From NCBI GenBank assembly GCA_006386115.1, contig VFIW01000071.1, positions 124,001 to 188,000 on the forward strand: DNA of 64,000 nucleotides, read 5' to 3'. The position numbers and the translations under genes are program-made. Origin of the DNA: Globisporangium splendens. Its lineage: Eukaryota; Oomycota; Peronosporomycetes; Pythiales; Pythiaceae. Under the pieces are notes generated by a model. That model was given only the letters and a program-made list of their open reading frames with translations, searched no databases and was not told the origin of the DNA. Each line of letters opens with the position of its first letter. Within the stretch, counting starts at the first letter, position 1. Shown in pieces: positions 40,180 through 50,011 of this stretch.

Positions 40180-41607
40180 ATGAGCTTCTACAACACAACC
40201 GCGTACGCCGGTGGCTTGCCCTCGACGAGCACGGCGGGTGCCACTGGCGCCGCGTCCACCACCACTGCCTCAGCTGCCAGCAACAGCGGGTACCAGCCGC
40301 CGCACAAGCGCCAGCGCGTGAGCGACGACAGCAGCAATGGCGCCAAGATCGCGGCGACATCGGTGTCGCCTTCCGAGACCGAAGCGAACGGCGAGAGCAG
40401 CGGCGACAAGAACGCGAATAATGCCGGGACGTATCCGAACATGGCGTTGAGTTTACAGAAGGACCAGTCGTGGGGCATGCTGGGGGATGTCGATAGCTTT
40501 GGCGGACTCGGGCCGATGCCCTCGATGAACGCGGTGCTGGAGAAGCGCGCGTCGAGCCAGTTCTCGATCTCGTCGCTGCTGCCGTCGTCCTCCACGATGG
40601 GCTTGCAGCACTCGACGTCCACGACGACGACTGCGACTGTGACGAATGAACTGAACGCGAACAACGGACAGCAGCCGCAGTACGCCGACGGATCTGGCGG
40701 GAACCAGAAATACATGGATGCGACCACGGGCGAGTACATGTACCCAGATAACGTGCGGCCGATGACTTTTGTGGACAAACAGAGCCTCGTGCAGAAAATC
40801 ACGCTGCTCCCAAGTCAGTACTTGCGTGGGCTAATGGATGTGATCAGCAAATACCAGCCCGAGACTGTGCGCCAGATCGACGATGACGGGTACGCGTTTG
40901 ATCTGGGTCAGATGAACGAAAACACCGTGTGGGCGATTAGCGACTACGTGAAAGATTCGATGGTGGAACTCGATGGGTACATTCGGTCGCTCAGCTCGGT
41001 CGGTATCCCTGGCGCCGACGGCCAAAGCGCGGCAGGTGCCGACAGCTCGACGACGTCGCAGACCGGTCTCGGCCGTCACCAGTCTTCCAATGAGCTGCTG
41101 AACAACCCCAAGATGGCGGGCGTGGCACAGAACGAGAGCCAAACTAAGTTCCTGGAGCAAGTGGACATGTACTCGAAGCCTAAGATCACCAAGTCGCGCG
41201 TCAAGCCGTCGAAGAAGCACGAGTGCGAGACGTGCAAGAAGCAGTTTCGCGGTCGCTCGGAGCTGCAGAACCACATCCGAACCCACACGAAGGAGAAGCC
41301 GCTGGCATGTTCCCATGCCGGTTGCAACAAGCGGTACGCGCACAGTTCGAACCTGCGTGCCCATGAGCGCACGCACCTGGGGATCAAGCCGTACTCGTGC
41401 CATTACGACGGCTGCGGCAAGAGTTTTGCGCACTCGGTGTCGCTGAAGGAGCACATCTGGATGCACGCGGGCTTCCAGCCGTACGTGTGTCCGTACGAGG
41501 GCTGTGAGAAGAAGTTCACGCAGGTGTCGAACTTCGCGCGCCACAAGAAAACCCACGAGAAAGAAACGCGCAGCGAGAACGAGCATTCGATCGAGAGCGA
41601 CAACTAA
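40180..41607 (+). CDS. C2H2 zinc-finger transcription factor with four fingers
   Basis: 475 aa, single exon, ATG at 40180. Four tandem C2H2 fingers occupy about residues 347-460: CETCKKQFRGRSELQNHIRTH, then CSHAGCNKRYAHSSNLRAHERTH, CHYDGCGKSFAHSVSLKEHIWMH and CPYEGCEKKFTQVSNFARHKKTH. They are joined by near-canonical linkers (TKEKPLA, LGIKPYS, AGFQPYV). Fingers 2-4 have the CxxxxC spacing of TFIIIA/YY1/GLI-type fingers. The N-terminal 345 residues are disordered (Ser/Thr/Gln/Asn-rich) apart from a conserved-looking block at about 196-270 (LVQKITLLPSQYLRGLMDVI and QPETVRQIDDDGYAFDL). That block resembles an NET-type bromodomain-associated module; this is a tentative reading. A nuclear DNA-binding regulator. 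Confidence 0.87.
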   Translation: MSFYNTTAYAGGLPSTSTAGATGAASTTTASAASNSGYQPPHKRQRVSDDSSNGAKIAATSVSPSETEANGESSGDKNANNAGTYPNMALSLQKDQSWGMLGDVDSFGGLGPMPSMNAVLEKRASSQFSISSLLPSSSTMGLQHSTSTTTTATVTNELNANNGQQPQYADGSGGNQKYMDATTGEYMYPDNVRPMTFVDKQSLVQKITLLPSQYLRGLMDVISKYQPETVRQIDDDGYAFDLGQMNENTVWAISDYVKDSMVELDGYIRSLSSVGIPGADGQSAAGADSSTTSQTGLGRHQSSNELLNNPKMAGVAQNESQTKFLEQVDMYSKPKITKSRVKPSKKHECETCKKQFRGRSELQNHIRTHTKEKPLACSHAGCNKRYAHSSNLRAHERTHLGIKPYSCHYDGCGKSFAHSVSLKEHIWMHAGFQPYVCPYEGCEKKFTQVSNFARHKKTHEKETRSENEHSIESDN

Positions 41608-41939
41608 TTTAGTAGGATGATGATTTTTACGGCCATAAGGGCAGCGCACGTGGCATGGCATCTATTATACCAGTAGATATGAAAGAAGACATTTTTTAGG
41701 CGAAGGCAGGAGGGCGGTGTGGGTTGAATGGACCTCTAGGAAAATGGCGATCAACCCATTTTAAGCAGTATATATGTGTGTGCGCTTTTGAGAAACAAGT
41801 ACGACGGAGTTTGTTCATATATTCACACGCGTTTTGTTGGCATCATTGGCGATGGAGAATGTGATTCATCCCATCATCCACACATAGTTAAACTCTAAGG
41901 CTTTATACTTTGGCTTCTTTCTTGTTTGCTGTTGCGCCA
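41608..41939. other. Convergent intergenic region
   Basis: 332 bp of AT-rich 3' flank between the C2H2 gene and the SAM/poly-His gene. No feature was recognised. Confidence 0.5.
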
Positions 41940-43751
41940 TCATACTTTCTTCAGGTTCTCTTGCTGCTGCATTTTGAGCATTTGCTTCTTCTGGCGCAGT
42001 TTCTGGGGTCGCTTGTCGCCGAAGAGCGAGCGGAATCGCGAGCGCAACTGCGACGCCGTGAACTTGGCCAGCGGCGCGTACTCCTCGACGCCTGTGCGGC
42101 CCGTCGCAAGCATCTCCCAGCACACCTTGGACAGGTGGCGACACCGCGGGTCCTTGACCGCGTTCTCCAGTTGGTGGATGTTCTCCTCGCTCCACGCGTC
42201 CGTCTTGACGGGGTTGTTGGACGGGAGCTCGAACTGGCGCAGGTACGCGTTCTGGAGCTCGGCCGCCGTGTAGTTCTCGAGCACCGCAAAGCGCTCTTCT
42301 TTCATGCCGTTGTTCGCGAGAACAGACCAGTAGATCTTCTTGCCGCGGCGGCACGGGTTGGGACGCGGCATGTTGACGGCTTCGTACAAGAGCTGCACGA
42401 CGTCATACGGCAGGTTACGCATAGCGACCGCACTTCCGGCGCCATTCACGTCGTCGTTGTGGTAGTTCATGCTCATGAGCATGTGGTCGGCCGAGCCCGT
42501 CGCCGCGCGGAAAAAGTCCGACGGACCACCGTACTCGCCGCCGTCGTCGCTGTCGCCACTGTGCTCGCTCACATGGGCGCCATGGTGGTGGTGGTGGTGG
42601 TGGTGGTGGTAGCTGTCGACCGCGTTCGAGCCCGCGCCGTAGCGTGGGTCTGCCGACGGATCGATTAACGCGTCCAGGAAGCTGTCGAACTCGTTCTCAC
42701 GGTGGATCTCGAGCGGTTGCACGAGCGTACTGGACGATCCAGCGTCGTAGACGGTTGCACCGTAGTGGTGGTGGTTCATGTGGTGCGCATTGCTGCTAGT
42801 GCCGTGGCTGAACGACTGCGGCTGGTGCTGTGACTGGTTGATCGCGATCGTGACGCAGTGGATAAACAAGCGACGGTGGCCGATGCGGAACTCCGACAGC
42901 GCGCGCTCATCGTGCATGATGAGCTCAAACTCGGTCACGGACGGGTAGCCCAAGCGGCAGAGTCGCTCCGTGTACTCGAACGCGTGCTTCTTGGGGATGC
43001 CGCAGAGCATGAGCCAGCGCGAGACCGTGTACGAGTTGGAGAGCACACCAGGGCCCTGGAAGTGGCGCGCCGTGAGCTCGCGACGCGATTGCTGGTACAC
43101 CACCTGGTAGTCCACAACGTTCTGCAATCCGCAGTGCTGGAGGTCGTCCATGGTCGCGAACGCAAGCGCAACCACCGTGTCGAATCCGTAGTACAGCAGT
43201 TTGTCGGCAGCTTGGTTCAGCAGCATCGGGTCGAGACGGATCGTGAGATTCAGGCTCTTGAGAAACTCGAGCACCTCGTGCGGGTTCTCCACATCCGGTC
43301 CGGCATACTGCTGCTGCGCATTCGCGCCACGCGGCGGCGGAAGCATGGCGGGACCGGCGCTGCCCATCTCGTAGCCGGCAAAGTCCAATTTGAAGTCCGT
43401 GAACGGCACGTTGCCGCGCGGGAACTGGACCGAGCCCGTGGGCGACACCGGCAGCTGGCGCTTGCGGTTGTTACTGTTGCGCATGGCGTCATCCGCCTGC
43501 TTGGCGGCCGGCGCGTCCACATACACGAGCGGCGCGTGCGCGTAGCCCGTGTACTCGATGTGGCCGTCCTTGATGCTGGCGTCATTATGGCGCTCGTTCT
43601 TAATTTCTGTCGCCCACAGTGCGGCGGCCGCTTCCATTTTCCCATTCGCCAGATGGTGCGGCTTCCCGTCGAAGATGACGCCAGACGAAGTGTGCTGTTT
43701 CTTGGCTGGCGGTTGCTGTGCTTGTTGTTGTTGCGGATCTTCACGGACCAT
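41940..43751 (-). CDS. SAM-like/poly-His nuclear protein
   Basis: 603 aa from the ATG at 43751 (MVREDPQQQQAQQPPAKKQ); the frame is open upstream but reads like 5' UTR. Two consecutive helical blocks resemble SAM-like folds: VLEFLKSLNLTIRLDPMLLN through HCGLQNVVDYQVVYQQ (about 160-230), and VSRWLMLCGIPKKHAFEYTE through FRIGHRRLFIHCVTIA (about 250-310). A run of nine His (about 381-389) follows in a disordered region. The C terminus (about 460-590) has an organised, Trp-containing region: RGKKIYWSVLANNGMKEERF, DAWSEENIHQLENAVKDPRC, and KVCWEMLATGRTGVEEYAPL. It is reminiscent of Myb/SANT-like repeats and ends in a Lys/Gln-rich helix. I do not recognise an established family. Likely a chromatin or transcription factor. 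Confidence 0.75.
   Translation of the reverse strand: MVREDPQQQQAQQPPAKKQHTSSGVIFDGKPHHLANGKMEAAAALWATEIKNERHNDASIKDGHIEYTGYAHAPLVYVDAPAAKQADDAMRNSNNRKRQLPVSPTGSVQFPRGNVPFTDFKLDFAGYEMGSAGPAMLPPPRGANAQQQYAGPDVENPHEVLEFLKSLNLTIRLDPMLLNQAADKLLYYGFDTVVALAFATMDDLQHCGLQNVVDYQVVYQQSRRELTARHFQGPGVLSNSYTVSRWLMLCGIPKKHAFEYTERLCRLGYPSVTEFELIMHDERALSEFRIGHRRLFIHCVTIAINQSQHQPQSFSHGTSSNAHHMNHHHYGATVYDAGSSSTLVQPLEIHRENEFDSFLDALIDPSADPRYGAGSNAVDSYHHHHHHHHHGAHVSEHSGDSDDGGEYGGPSDFFRAATGSADHMLMSMNYHNDDVNGAGSAVAMRNLPYDVVQLLYEAVNMPRPNPCRRGKKIYWSVLANNGMKEERFAVLENYTAAELQNAYLRQFELPSNNPVKTDAWSEENIHQLENAVKDPRCRHLSKVCWEMLATGRTGVEEYAPLAKFTASQLRSRFRSLFGDKRPQKLRQKKQMLKMQQQENLKKV
42583..42610. repeat. Coding (GTG)n repeat, nine-His run
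   Basis: GTG/GGT triplets on the + strand encode nine consecutive His on the reverse strand within the SAM/poly-His protein. Confidence 0.9.
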
Positions 43752-44219
43752 TGCTGTCGATGGATAAATTGCGGGTATTCCGTGTGTGATTGGGTGTGTT
43801 GTTGCTGACTTGCAGCAAGAGAGAGAGAGAAAGGGGGAGAGGAGACGGAGAATATGGATGCAAGATGTGGCGAGGTAAACCGAACTGGTGAGCGTTGGTC
43901 GAATTCGTTCGCACACTCGGATCCTGACGGGATGCGTATCACCTCTTGGAATGGATTCTGAAACCTCGTCAAGTGGGCCAAGTTTGCTGTTGTGTTTTGG
44001 ACCTCCATCCCTCCGCGGTTGAACCGCTCGAGGCGGACAAACCATGGACCTCTGCGCTCTTTCACGATTTCATCATCGCCAGAGCCATGGAGTGTGACGA
44101 TGGCTCGTTTCTACGCCGAAGCGTTTGCAAAAGCGCTTGTTTTGCAAGCGCAGGACAAGCATTCCCACAACCCTAATACAGTCCTCTCTTTGCAGCCGAT
44201 GTCGTAATTTACTCGGTAC
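43752..44219. other. 5' flank of the SAM/poly-His gene
   Basis: Presumed promoter and leader. It contains a short GA microsatellite near 43820. Nothing else was recognised. Confidence 0.5.
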
Positions 44220-44220
44220 A

Positions 44221-44630
44221 TTATTTTACGAGTACTGTACACTGCGAAGTGAAGGGAAAAAATGCATCACTTTGTCGCTGCTTGCACATCTTTGACAAGC
44301 AGATTGACGACTCCCCAGCATTCTCATCACGAAGTTCACACAGACTGTTTTGTGTGGACTGCAAAATATTGCGGACCATCTGCTGAGGAGGCTGGCTTTG
44401 ATACATTCTGAAGAGAGTTCCAACGAATCGCTGCGTGGACTCATCAAAATGCTGTCAAACTGGGACAGCCGAGATGTAGCAGCTGTATCCGCTTCATAGA
44501 GAGATATAGCAGCCGAGTAAAGTGGCAGCAGATTGCTTTTACTGTAGTCGCGAGCTGCCAACACCTGGAGCCATTTTAGAAACCACTTGGCTCGAAGTTT
44601 ATGTTTTCACCCTCGACTTGGATAGACGAA
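44221..44630 (-). pseudogene. Fragment of an unidentified protein gene, frameshifted
   Basis: On the reverse strand, from about 44610 to 44465, one frame reads a protein-like stretch beginning WFLKWLQVLAARDYSKSNLL and continuing into helix-like sequence to RLSQF. At about 44463 the coherent reading moves to another frame, HFDESTQRFVGTLFRMYQSQ, and runs about 55 residues to KMCKQRQ. The switch needs a one-base change or a cryptic junction. The stretch is followed and preceded by stops with no clear splice sites. Composition (Leu/Ala/Gln/Arg helices) contrasts with the surrounding random frames. I do not recognise the family. Best read as a decayed gene fragment or isolated exon. Confidence 0.35.
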
Positions 44631-47600
44631 AGCGCTTCACAAAAGCGTTTTTCTTGCACTTTTGTCCGTAAATTATGGACTCTCTTGCGAGTTTGCTGTC
44701 ATCGGGTCATATCAGAGGACGCTCTTTCTTCTCTCCGAGCCGCGTCCTTTCTTTTTTCTGTGCAGCGAGCTTCATCAGTTTTCTGACCCAATATCACTCG
44801 CCATCTCTAGTACAGCACACTGTGCGCAAGACAAAAAGCCTTGCCGAGCGTGGATGTGCACCCAGTTCGATTGTCCATGCGGCCAGCTGCCGTGGTCACG
44901 CGCTGCACGATTGCTGCCGTTTCGGGTGGGAGTGAGCTAATTGGTTGTCTCCTCCCGCGATTGCAAGACAGAAAATGGCTCAAGAGCTTGTCCACCTTGC
45001 AAGGGAACACGCGCAAACAGTGCAGACGACCTGGCGCCACCTCGGAGGGAACGGAGCGCACTCTGCTGGTCGACACTTGTCATTGCCTGCTCCCTCTACT
45101 TGCGGACATTGTTGCTCAAGGGAGCAAACCAAACCAGAAGAAAAAACAAAAAATCAGCAAGGTCAGACAACGTCTCCATCCACCATCACCCATTGAGGAG
45201 CATGTCTGAAAATCATCTCTTCCGAAGACACTGATTTGAGTGCTGAGCGAAGACTCTTTGCTCACCATTCAAATCAGTTTTTTCCCTACAGCCACACTTG
45301 TGGCTTGGCGCGTGCCACGAGCTGCATTTGCCAAATTTGTGCAAACAGGCGCGCAATAGAAGTGCGCATTCTTGCATCCGAACAAGCAAAAGGTGTGTGG
45401 ACTGTGACGGCCCTGGCGTCGCATATTTGTCTTGCAGCAAAGCCGTTCGTCGGTCAGTCAATCAGCACTTGCTGGTCCATCCTACCACATCCGAGGCAAG
45501 AAGACGAGGGAATTGGTCGGAAGATTGACAGGGGTGGGCCATGAGAACGCGTTGGAAATCTACAGAGATGTCTCCTTTTATCACACCCTCGTCCAGCCCC
45601 ACAACAAAAATACACACAACAATGATTGGATGCGCGTCCCACCGGCTATGCGCGCTGGACGACGGCACAGTGAGCTGATGCAAGCGCAGGCTCTCTCCGA
45701 TGTTCTTCTGCTTTTCCTGTCACACAGTGCGGTAGCCAATTGTGCGCGTTACTCACAAACCAGCAAGTGCGCCAAACGGCTGCCTCCGAAACTCGATGCG
45801 CTTCTCGCTCGCCTGTCGATGCAAATGCAGTTTTCCAAGTAAAGCAGCTGGACCTCTAAAAGATTGTACTTGCCAACTTGGCACTGCAAAGCTGAAAGGC
45901 GCGAAGTGCAATGCTGTGGCATCTTATGCGGAGACACAATCTCTGCATTCCGATATATACCAGTCCGCCTCGGTGTCTCGTTTCTGCAAGTGCGGTTGAC
46001 CTTGCTTCGTATATCGGCACGAGCTGGTTTCACGTGCATGCATGCTGCAAACATGCACACGAGCTGAAGCGGGATGTGCGCAACATGAAATGTTCCGATG
46101 CACCAGAAATCCCTCTCAACGACAGCGTTGAGCAATATCTGCATTTGACAGAGCGCATAAAATAATAGAGATAGCTTATGTATCAAAGAAAATAGCACAG
46201 CAATAAAATACAACACGGCATATGACCAAATTATCAAAAACTCATAGAGGTCACTGTCATGTTGCTCAATTACCGTTTGCTTGTGCAGATCCTGGTTGAA
46301 GAGGGTCGGCGTCCTTGTGATACAGTTTTGAGTGTGTTGTCTCTGTATACACTTTTTTCCAGTTGAGCCTGTCACGACGCCCATGGCGATCTCTTGACGA
46401 GGCGGTTCTCTGTTTATCGTGTGCGCCTGTATGTATCAGCACGAATCCAAAGTAGCGCTACACACTTGAGCAAATGCCTAATGCTCTCTCTTTGTCGATC
46501 GTTTTGCTCCGTTTGTTGAATTCATGCTGCATGTGTTTTGTTTTACGCATACAACGCCTCGACAACTGCGATTTGTGACTGCAAGCTGCAGGCTCAAGTG
46601 GTTGCTTCTATCTTTTGCTTTGCTGTGCATTTGCATTGGCTGTCTGCCAGAGAAATCAGGTCTGCGCTTGTTGGTGTCAGCAGATGGTTGCCCTCCCGCA
46701 GGGGTCACACATTCGTGATGACCCAGGTGGCTATTTGTTTACAGCTTTCGTCATGCGCTCTTTCCCGTATCAGATCAAACATAAAACGACGAGCGACTTG
46801 ATGTGAGCGACACAGAAGCCAACTTTGCAAAACTCCCTCTAGTTGCTCGACAACTGGGAGTGCGTGCACAAACAAGCATGCAGCAAGCAAATGCGCCGCT
46901 TCTCAAAATGGACAAGTGGGAAGCCGTCTCCCACAGTACGCCAGTACTGTACGTACGTATGTGCGCAAGATGCATATCAGGCGGCAAGACCAGCGCATCC
47001 AACAAAACGCACATGACGTGCTCTCTCTCTCTTGCACGCGTCATCTCGCAGCGTGTAGAGCGACAAGGTGCGAGCTTTTGATGGCAGAGAACAGTGGCAT
47101 TAGAGTGCATGGTACCGTAGTGATCGAGCTCCTAATGCCGACAAGCAGACGTCAAAGATGTCTCCAGTCAAAATGCAAGGCGGCAGCCAGTCATCCAGCC
47201 CATTATTACTAGTCGCCATGGAGAGGTACATCAAGGGCAAGCGCGTCCTTCGTAGCGTAGATGTGGATACTGAGCCTACATGCACTTGTGCGTGCATTCC
47301 AGTACAAGTACGGGGTGTTGTCGTCAAATGGATGCGAGGCTCATGCAAGACCTCCACGTAAATGCCCAACCAGCCTACGTGGCGTTTTTCGTCAAGTGGA
47401 ATCCGGTGCTTTTGAGGTCCAGCTATGAATGATGCCTTCCCACGTCACTGCGCTTTGATCAAACGCGTTTGGTAAAGTTAGATATATAGGGAGGTTATCA
47501 GAGGCTTGTGACTGCAATAGGTACAATATGGGTCAAAGGGGCTATGAGTGTCGGCAAGATGGTCATCTTTTGCTCACCCCTCTTGTGAGCTTTCAAAAGC

Positions 47601-48453
47601 TAGTCATGACTTGTCAGAAACAAACACAGTTCGATGCACTGATTGTTGATATTTGCATGGCAAATTGTTCGTATTTTCATGACTGGAGAAAGCGAAAAGC
47701 TCCGACTTCAACGGCTTTCCAGAACACACTGGTGGTGTCCTGCAGCTCACCGGTCCCGAGGTGAAGCACAACGCGTCTCCCGTCGGCGTGTTTGAGCACG
47801 ACAGTGTCCATGCGGATCCACGCAAGGACTCACGCGCGAATGACACGGCAGCCTTGGTACCTGCTTGCGTTTTATCGAAACTGGTGCCATCGATCGACAT
47901 TTTCAGCAGTAGCGACGGGAACTTGGCGTCGTTGATGAGTGCTTCGGAAATATAGTGCGCATCAACCGACTCCTGCAACCTCGGTTTGCCTTACCTGCCC
48001 CAGAGTACAACCCGCAATGGCGATGAGAAAGAGCAACACAGATGACGTTGGACTCGAGAGCTGCACGTCTATGAGCTGGATGTTGTGGACGAACTCAAGC
48101 GCCACTCTCGAACGCGATCTTCATGTTGGTAGTCCCTGCCTGGCGACCAGTGGGGGGCTGCCTGTGCTTGAAGCATTCAGCACGTTGTGGACTGCGCTAT
48201 CTTGAAAAAAAGGAAGAAGAAGAAGCCCGCAGTGTACGCTGGCTGGAGGCTTTGTTTGATGTCGAGACAGTTCAACTCAGCGCGGTCTGCGAACTCTTCG
48301 ACAGTCTTCGTACACTGCGTCTCGTTCATCCCCGATGCGCTCACGCAAGTGAGTGGGAACATCGCAATTCCCCTGTCTAGGCTTTTTGTGAGCTTGCACT
48401 GCTGGTGGCGTCGCCTTGGCTCTTTATTGTTGGCAGTGTGACCAGCGACATCA
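44631..48453. other. Gene-poor interval, possibly with decayed CRN sequence at its end
   Basis: Short random frames only. Between about 47,600 and 48,450 several reverse-strand pieces in different frames (for example VEEFADRAELNCLDIK near 48,280 and TVVLKHADGRRVVLHLGTGE near 47,780) have protein-like character. They may be the decayed C-terminal part of the CRN pseudogene next door. No transposase, reverse transcriptase or RNA gene was recognised. Confidence 0.45.
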
Positions 48454-49742
48454 TCAATTGGCGGATATGAGAGAAGGAGTGTAGTATGGAGATGTCTTCA
48501 CAGAGATGAGAAGAGGCAAACGTTTGTTGCCAACGAGCAAGTGCTGAGCTGGACTTAATGCCTGAAGCTCGTAGCTCAGGTCCTCGCACGTGGACGTGTC
48601 GTCTCCTTTGCGTGTCGCGCCGTAGAGCTCGGCGAGATCCTGGGTCTCTCGCGTGAGCACCCCGACCGTATTTGAGTACACTTTGCGCGCGATTGTCAAG
48701 GTCACAGTGATGTACGTCAACTCAACAGCGTCCACTTGACGCGACACACTGCTGTGTGCGATGGCGTATAAGCTGACCTTGAAGCCGACGGCTGCACACC
48801 CGAACAAGTATGGCACCTCCCCGTAGGACAAATGAGCTTCTCACAGAGTTCACGGCGTGCTGTTTCAATGTGTGCACCTGGAGCTTTTTCCTCTCCACGG
48901 AAGACGCAGAACGAATTCACAACGAACAAGAAATCTGGATGGGTAGATCCAGTTGATGAAGATCGATTCGAATCCCGAGCGCTCCCTCCAAATTCAGACA
49001 ACACGATATCAATAACACTGCAGATCAACTCGTCCCAAAACCAATGAAACGAACTCTCCGTAACCCCCTTTGGCTTCCTCGGATTGACAACGCCGAGCAG
49101 CAAATCGCAAGTCAAGTCCATACACGGCGCAGAATTTGCAGTCCTAAACATCTTTGAGAGCAACTGGGGATCCTCCCTCTCGAGCGCCAAACCAGCACTC
49201 CATTTTTTAAGAAAAGACTGGTGCACACCGATTTTCACCGGAAGATCCTCTTGGATGAAATTTGTCAGCTCTCCAACCAAAGGTAACGCGTCCGAAGAAA
49301 GCTGATTCTGGAGGAACTCGCGCAATCAAACCGCCGTCGAACTGTTATCGTCGGGGATCCCAGCTGACGCCATTTCATCTCGTTGATCGCGAACGTCCAC
49401 CAACACGTGAATCTGTTGTGTCGATGGATCGGGAAGGTGTGACTTGGCTATCAAATCCCCAATATTGAATGTCGCATCCAATTCCTCAGTCATCAGAGCC
49501 GTGATGCTCTCGGGGATCTCCCTTTTGTTCAAGGAAGCCACATCGGGATCTTGCGATGGCACCCACTTATTGTCCCTCTTCGCCAGGTAGAGGTGCAATC
49601 TATCGGCATCAACCGTCTTCAAGTCGTTCGCTTTCTTCGCCTTGATAGCGTCCTTCAAATGAGCCACTGTCTTGCTCGTCTCGATGTCAATGCACAGCGC
49701 GCTTCCCTCCACACCCACAAGCATGCAAAACAGCGTCTCCAT
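48454..49742 (-). pseudogene. Crinkler (CRN) effector pseudogene
   Basis: CRN proteins are oomycete effectors with a conserved N-terminal recruitment region; many act in host nuclei. The ATG at 49742 begins METLFCMLVGVEGSALCID, the standard CRN opening. LKDAIKAKK, the LHLYLAKRD motif (LYLAK variant typical of the Pythium lineage) and the HVLVDVRDQRD segment, equivalent to the HVLVVVP-type boundary, follow. An in-frame TGA at 49326-49328 interrupts the frame, which then continues uninterrupted (REFLQNQLSSDALPLVGELT, and FHWFWDELICSV) to about 48,840. There a frameshift is needed to continue into SYGEVPYLFGCAAVGFKVSL and onward, ending at 48454. The middle and C-terminal parts match the general pattern of CRN C-terminal regions. 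With two breaks it is most likely non-functional. Similarity may extend downstream to about 47,600. Confidence 0.78.
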
Positions 49743-50011
49743 CTTGCCTTTTTCCAACTGTCCCTCTAATTCTTTGTGCTCCAATACTCGTACTTATTCG
49801 AGAAGTACTGTACCCCTATAAGAGTTTGAACAATATAGAAACTCGACATCCTTATATAGAAACAAAGCATCCTCCAAATCAGTGGGTATTTCTAACGAAA
49901 TGTAATTGCTAACGTTAGCAATTGAGACACGCATCGGATTTCTTCAGCAACTCGAATGCGTGTCGAGTTGTTCACCTCGCACCTAGCTTCGCTTTCACAC
50001 AGACGCGAATC

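Noticed and set aside
45749..46384. 211-codon reverse-strand frame with a hydrophobic stretch
   Set aside because: The possible membrane helix is isolated; the rest is Cys/Arg/His-rich random sequence and no homologous pattern was recognised.
48955..48985. GATTCGAATCCC word resembling a tRNA T-arm
   Set aside because: It lies within the CRN pseudogene coding sequence and has no acceptor stem, anticodon arm or A/B box spacing around it. No intact tRNA was found elsewhere.
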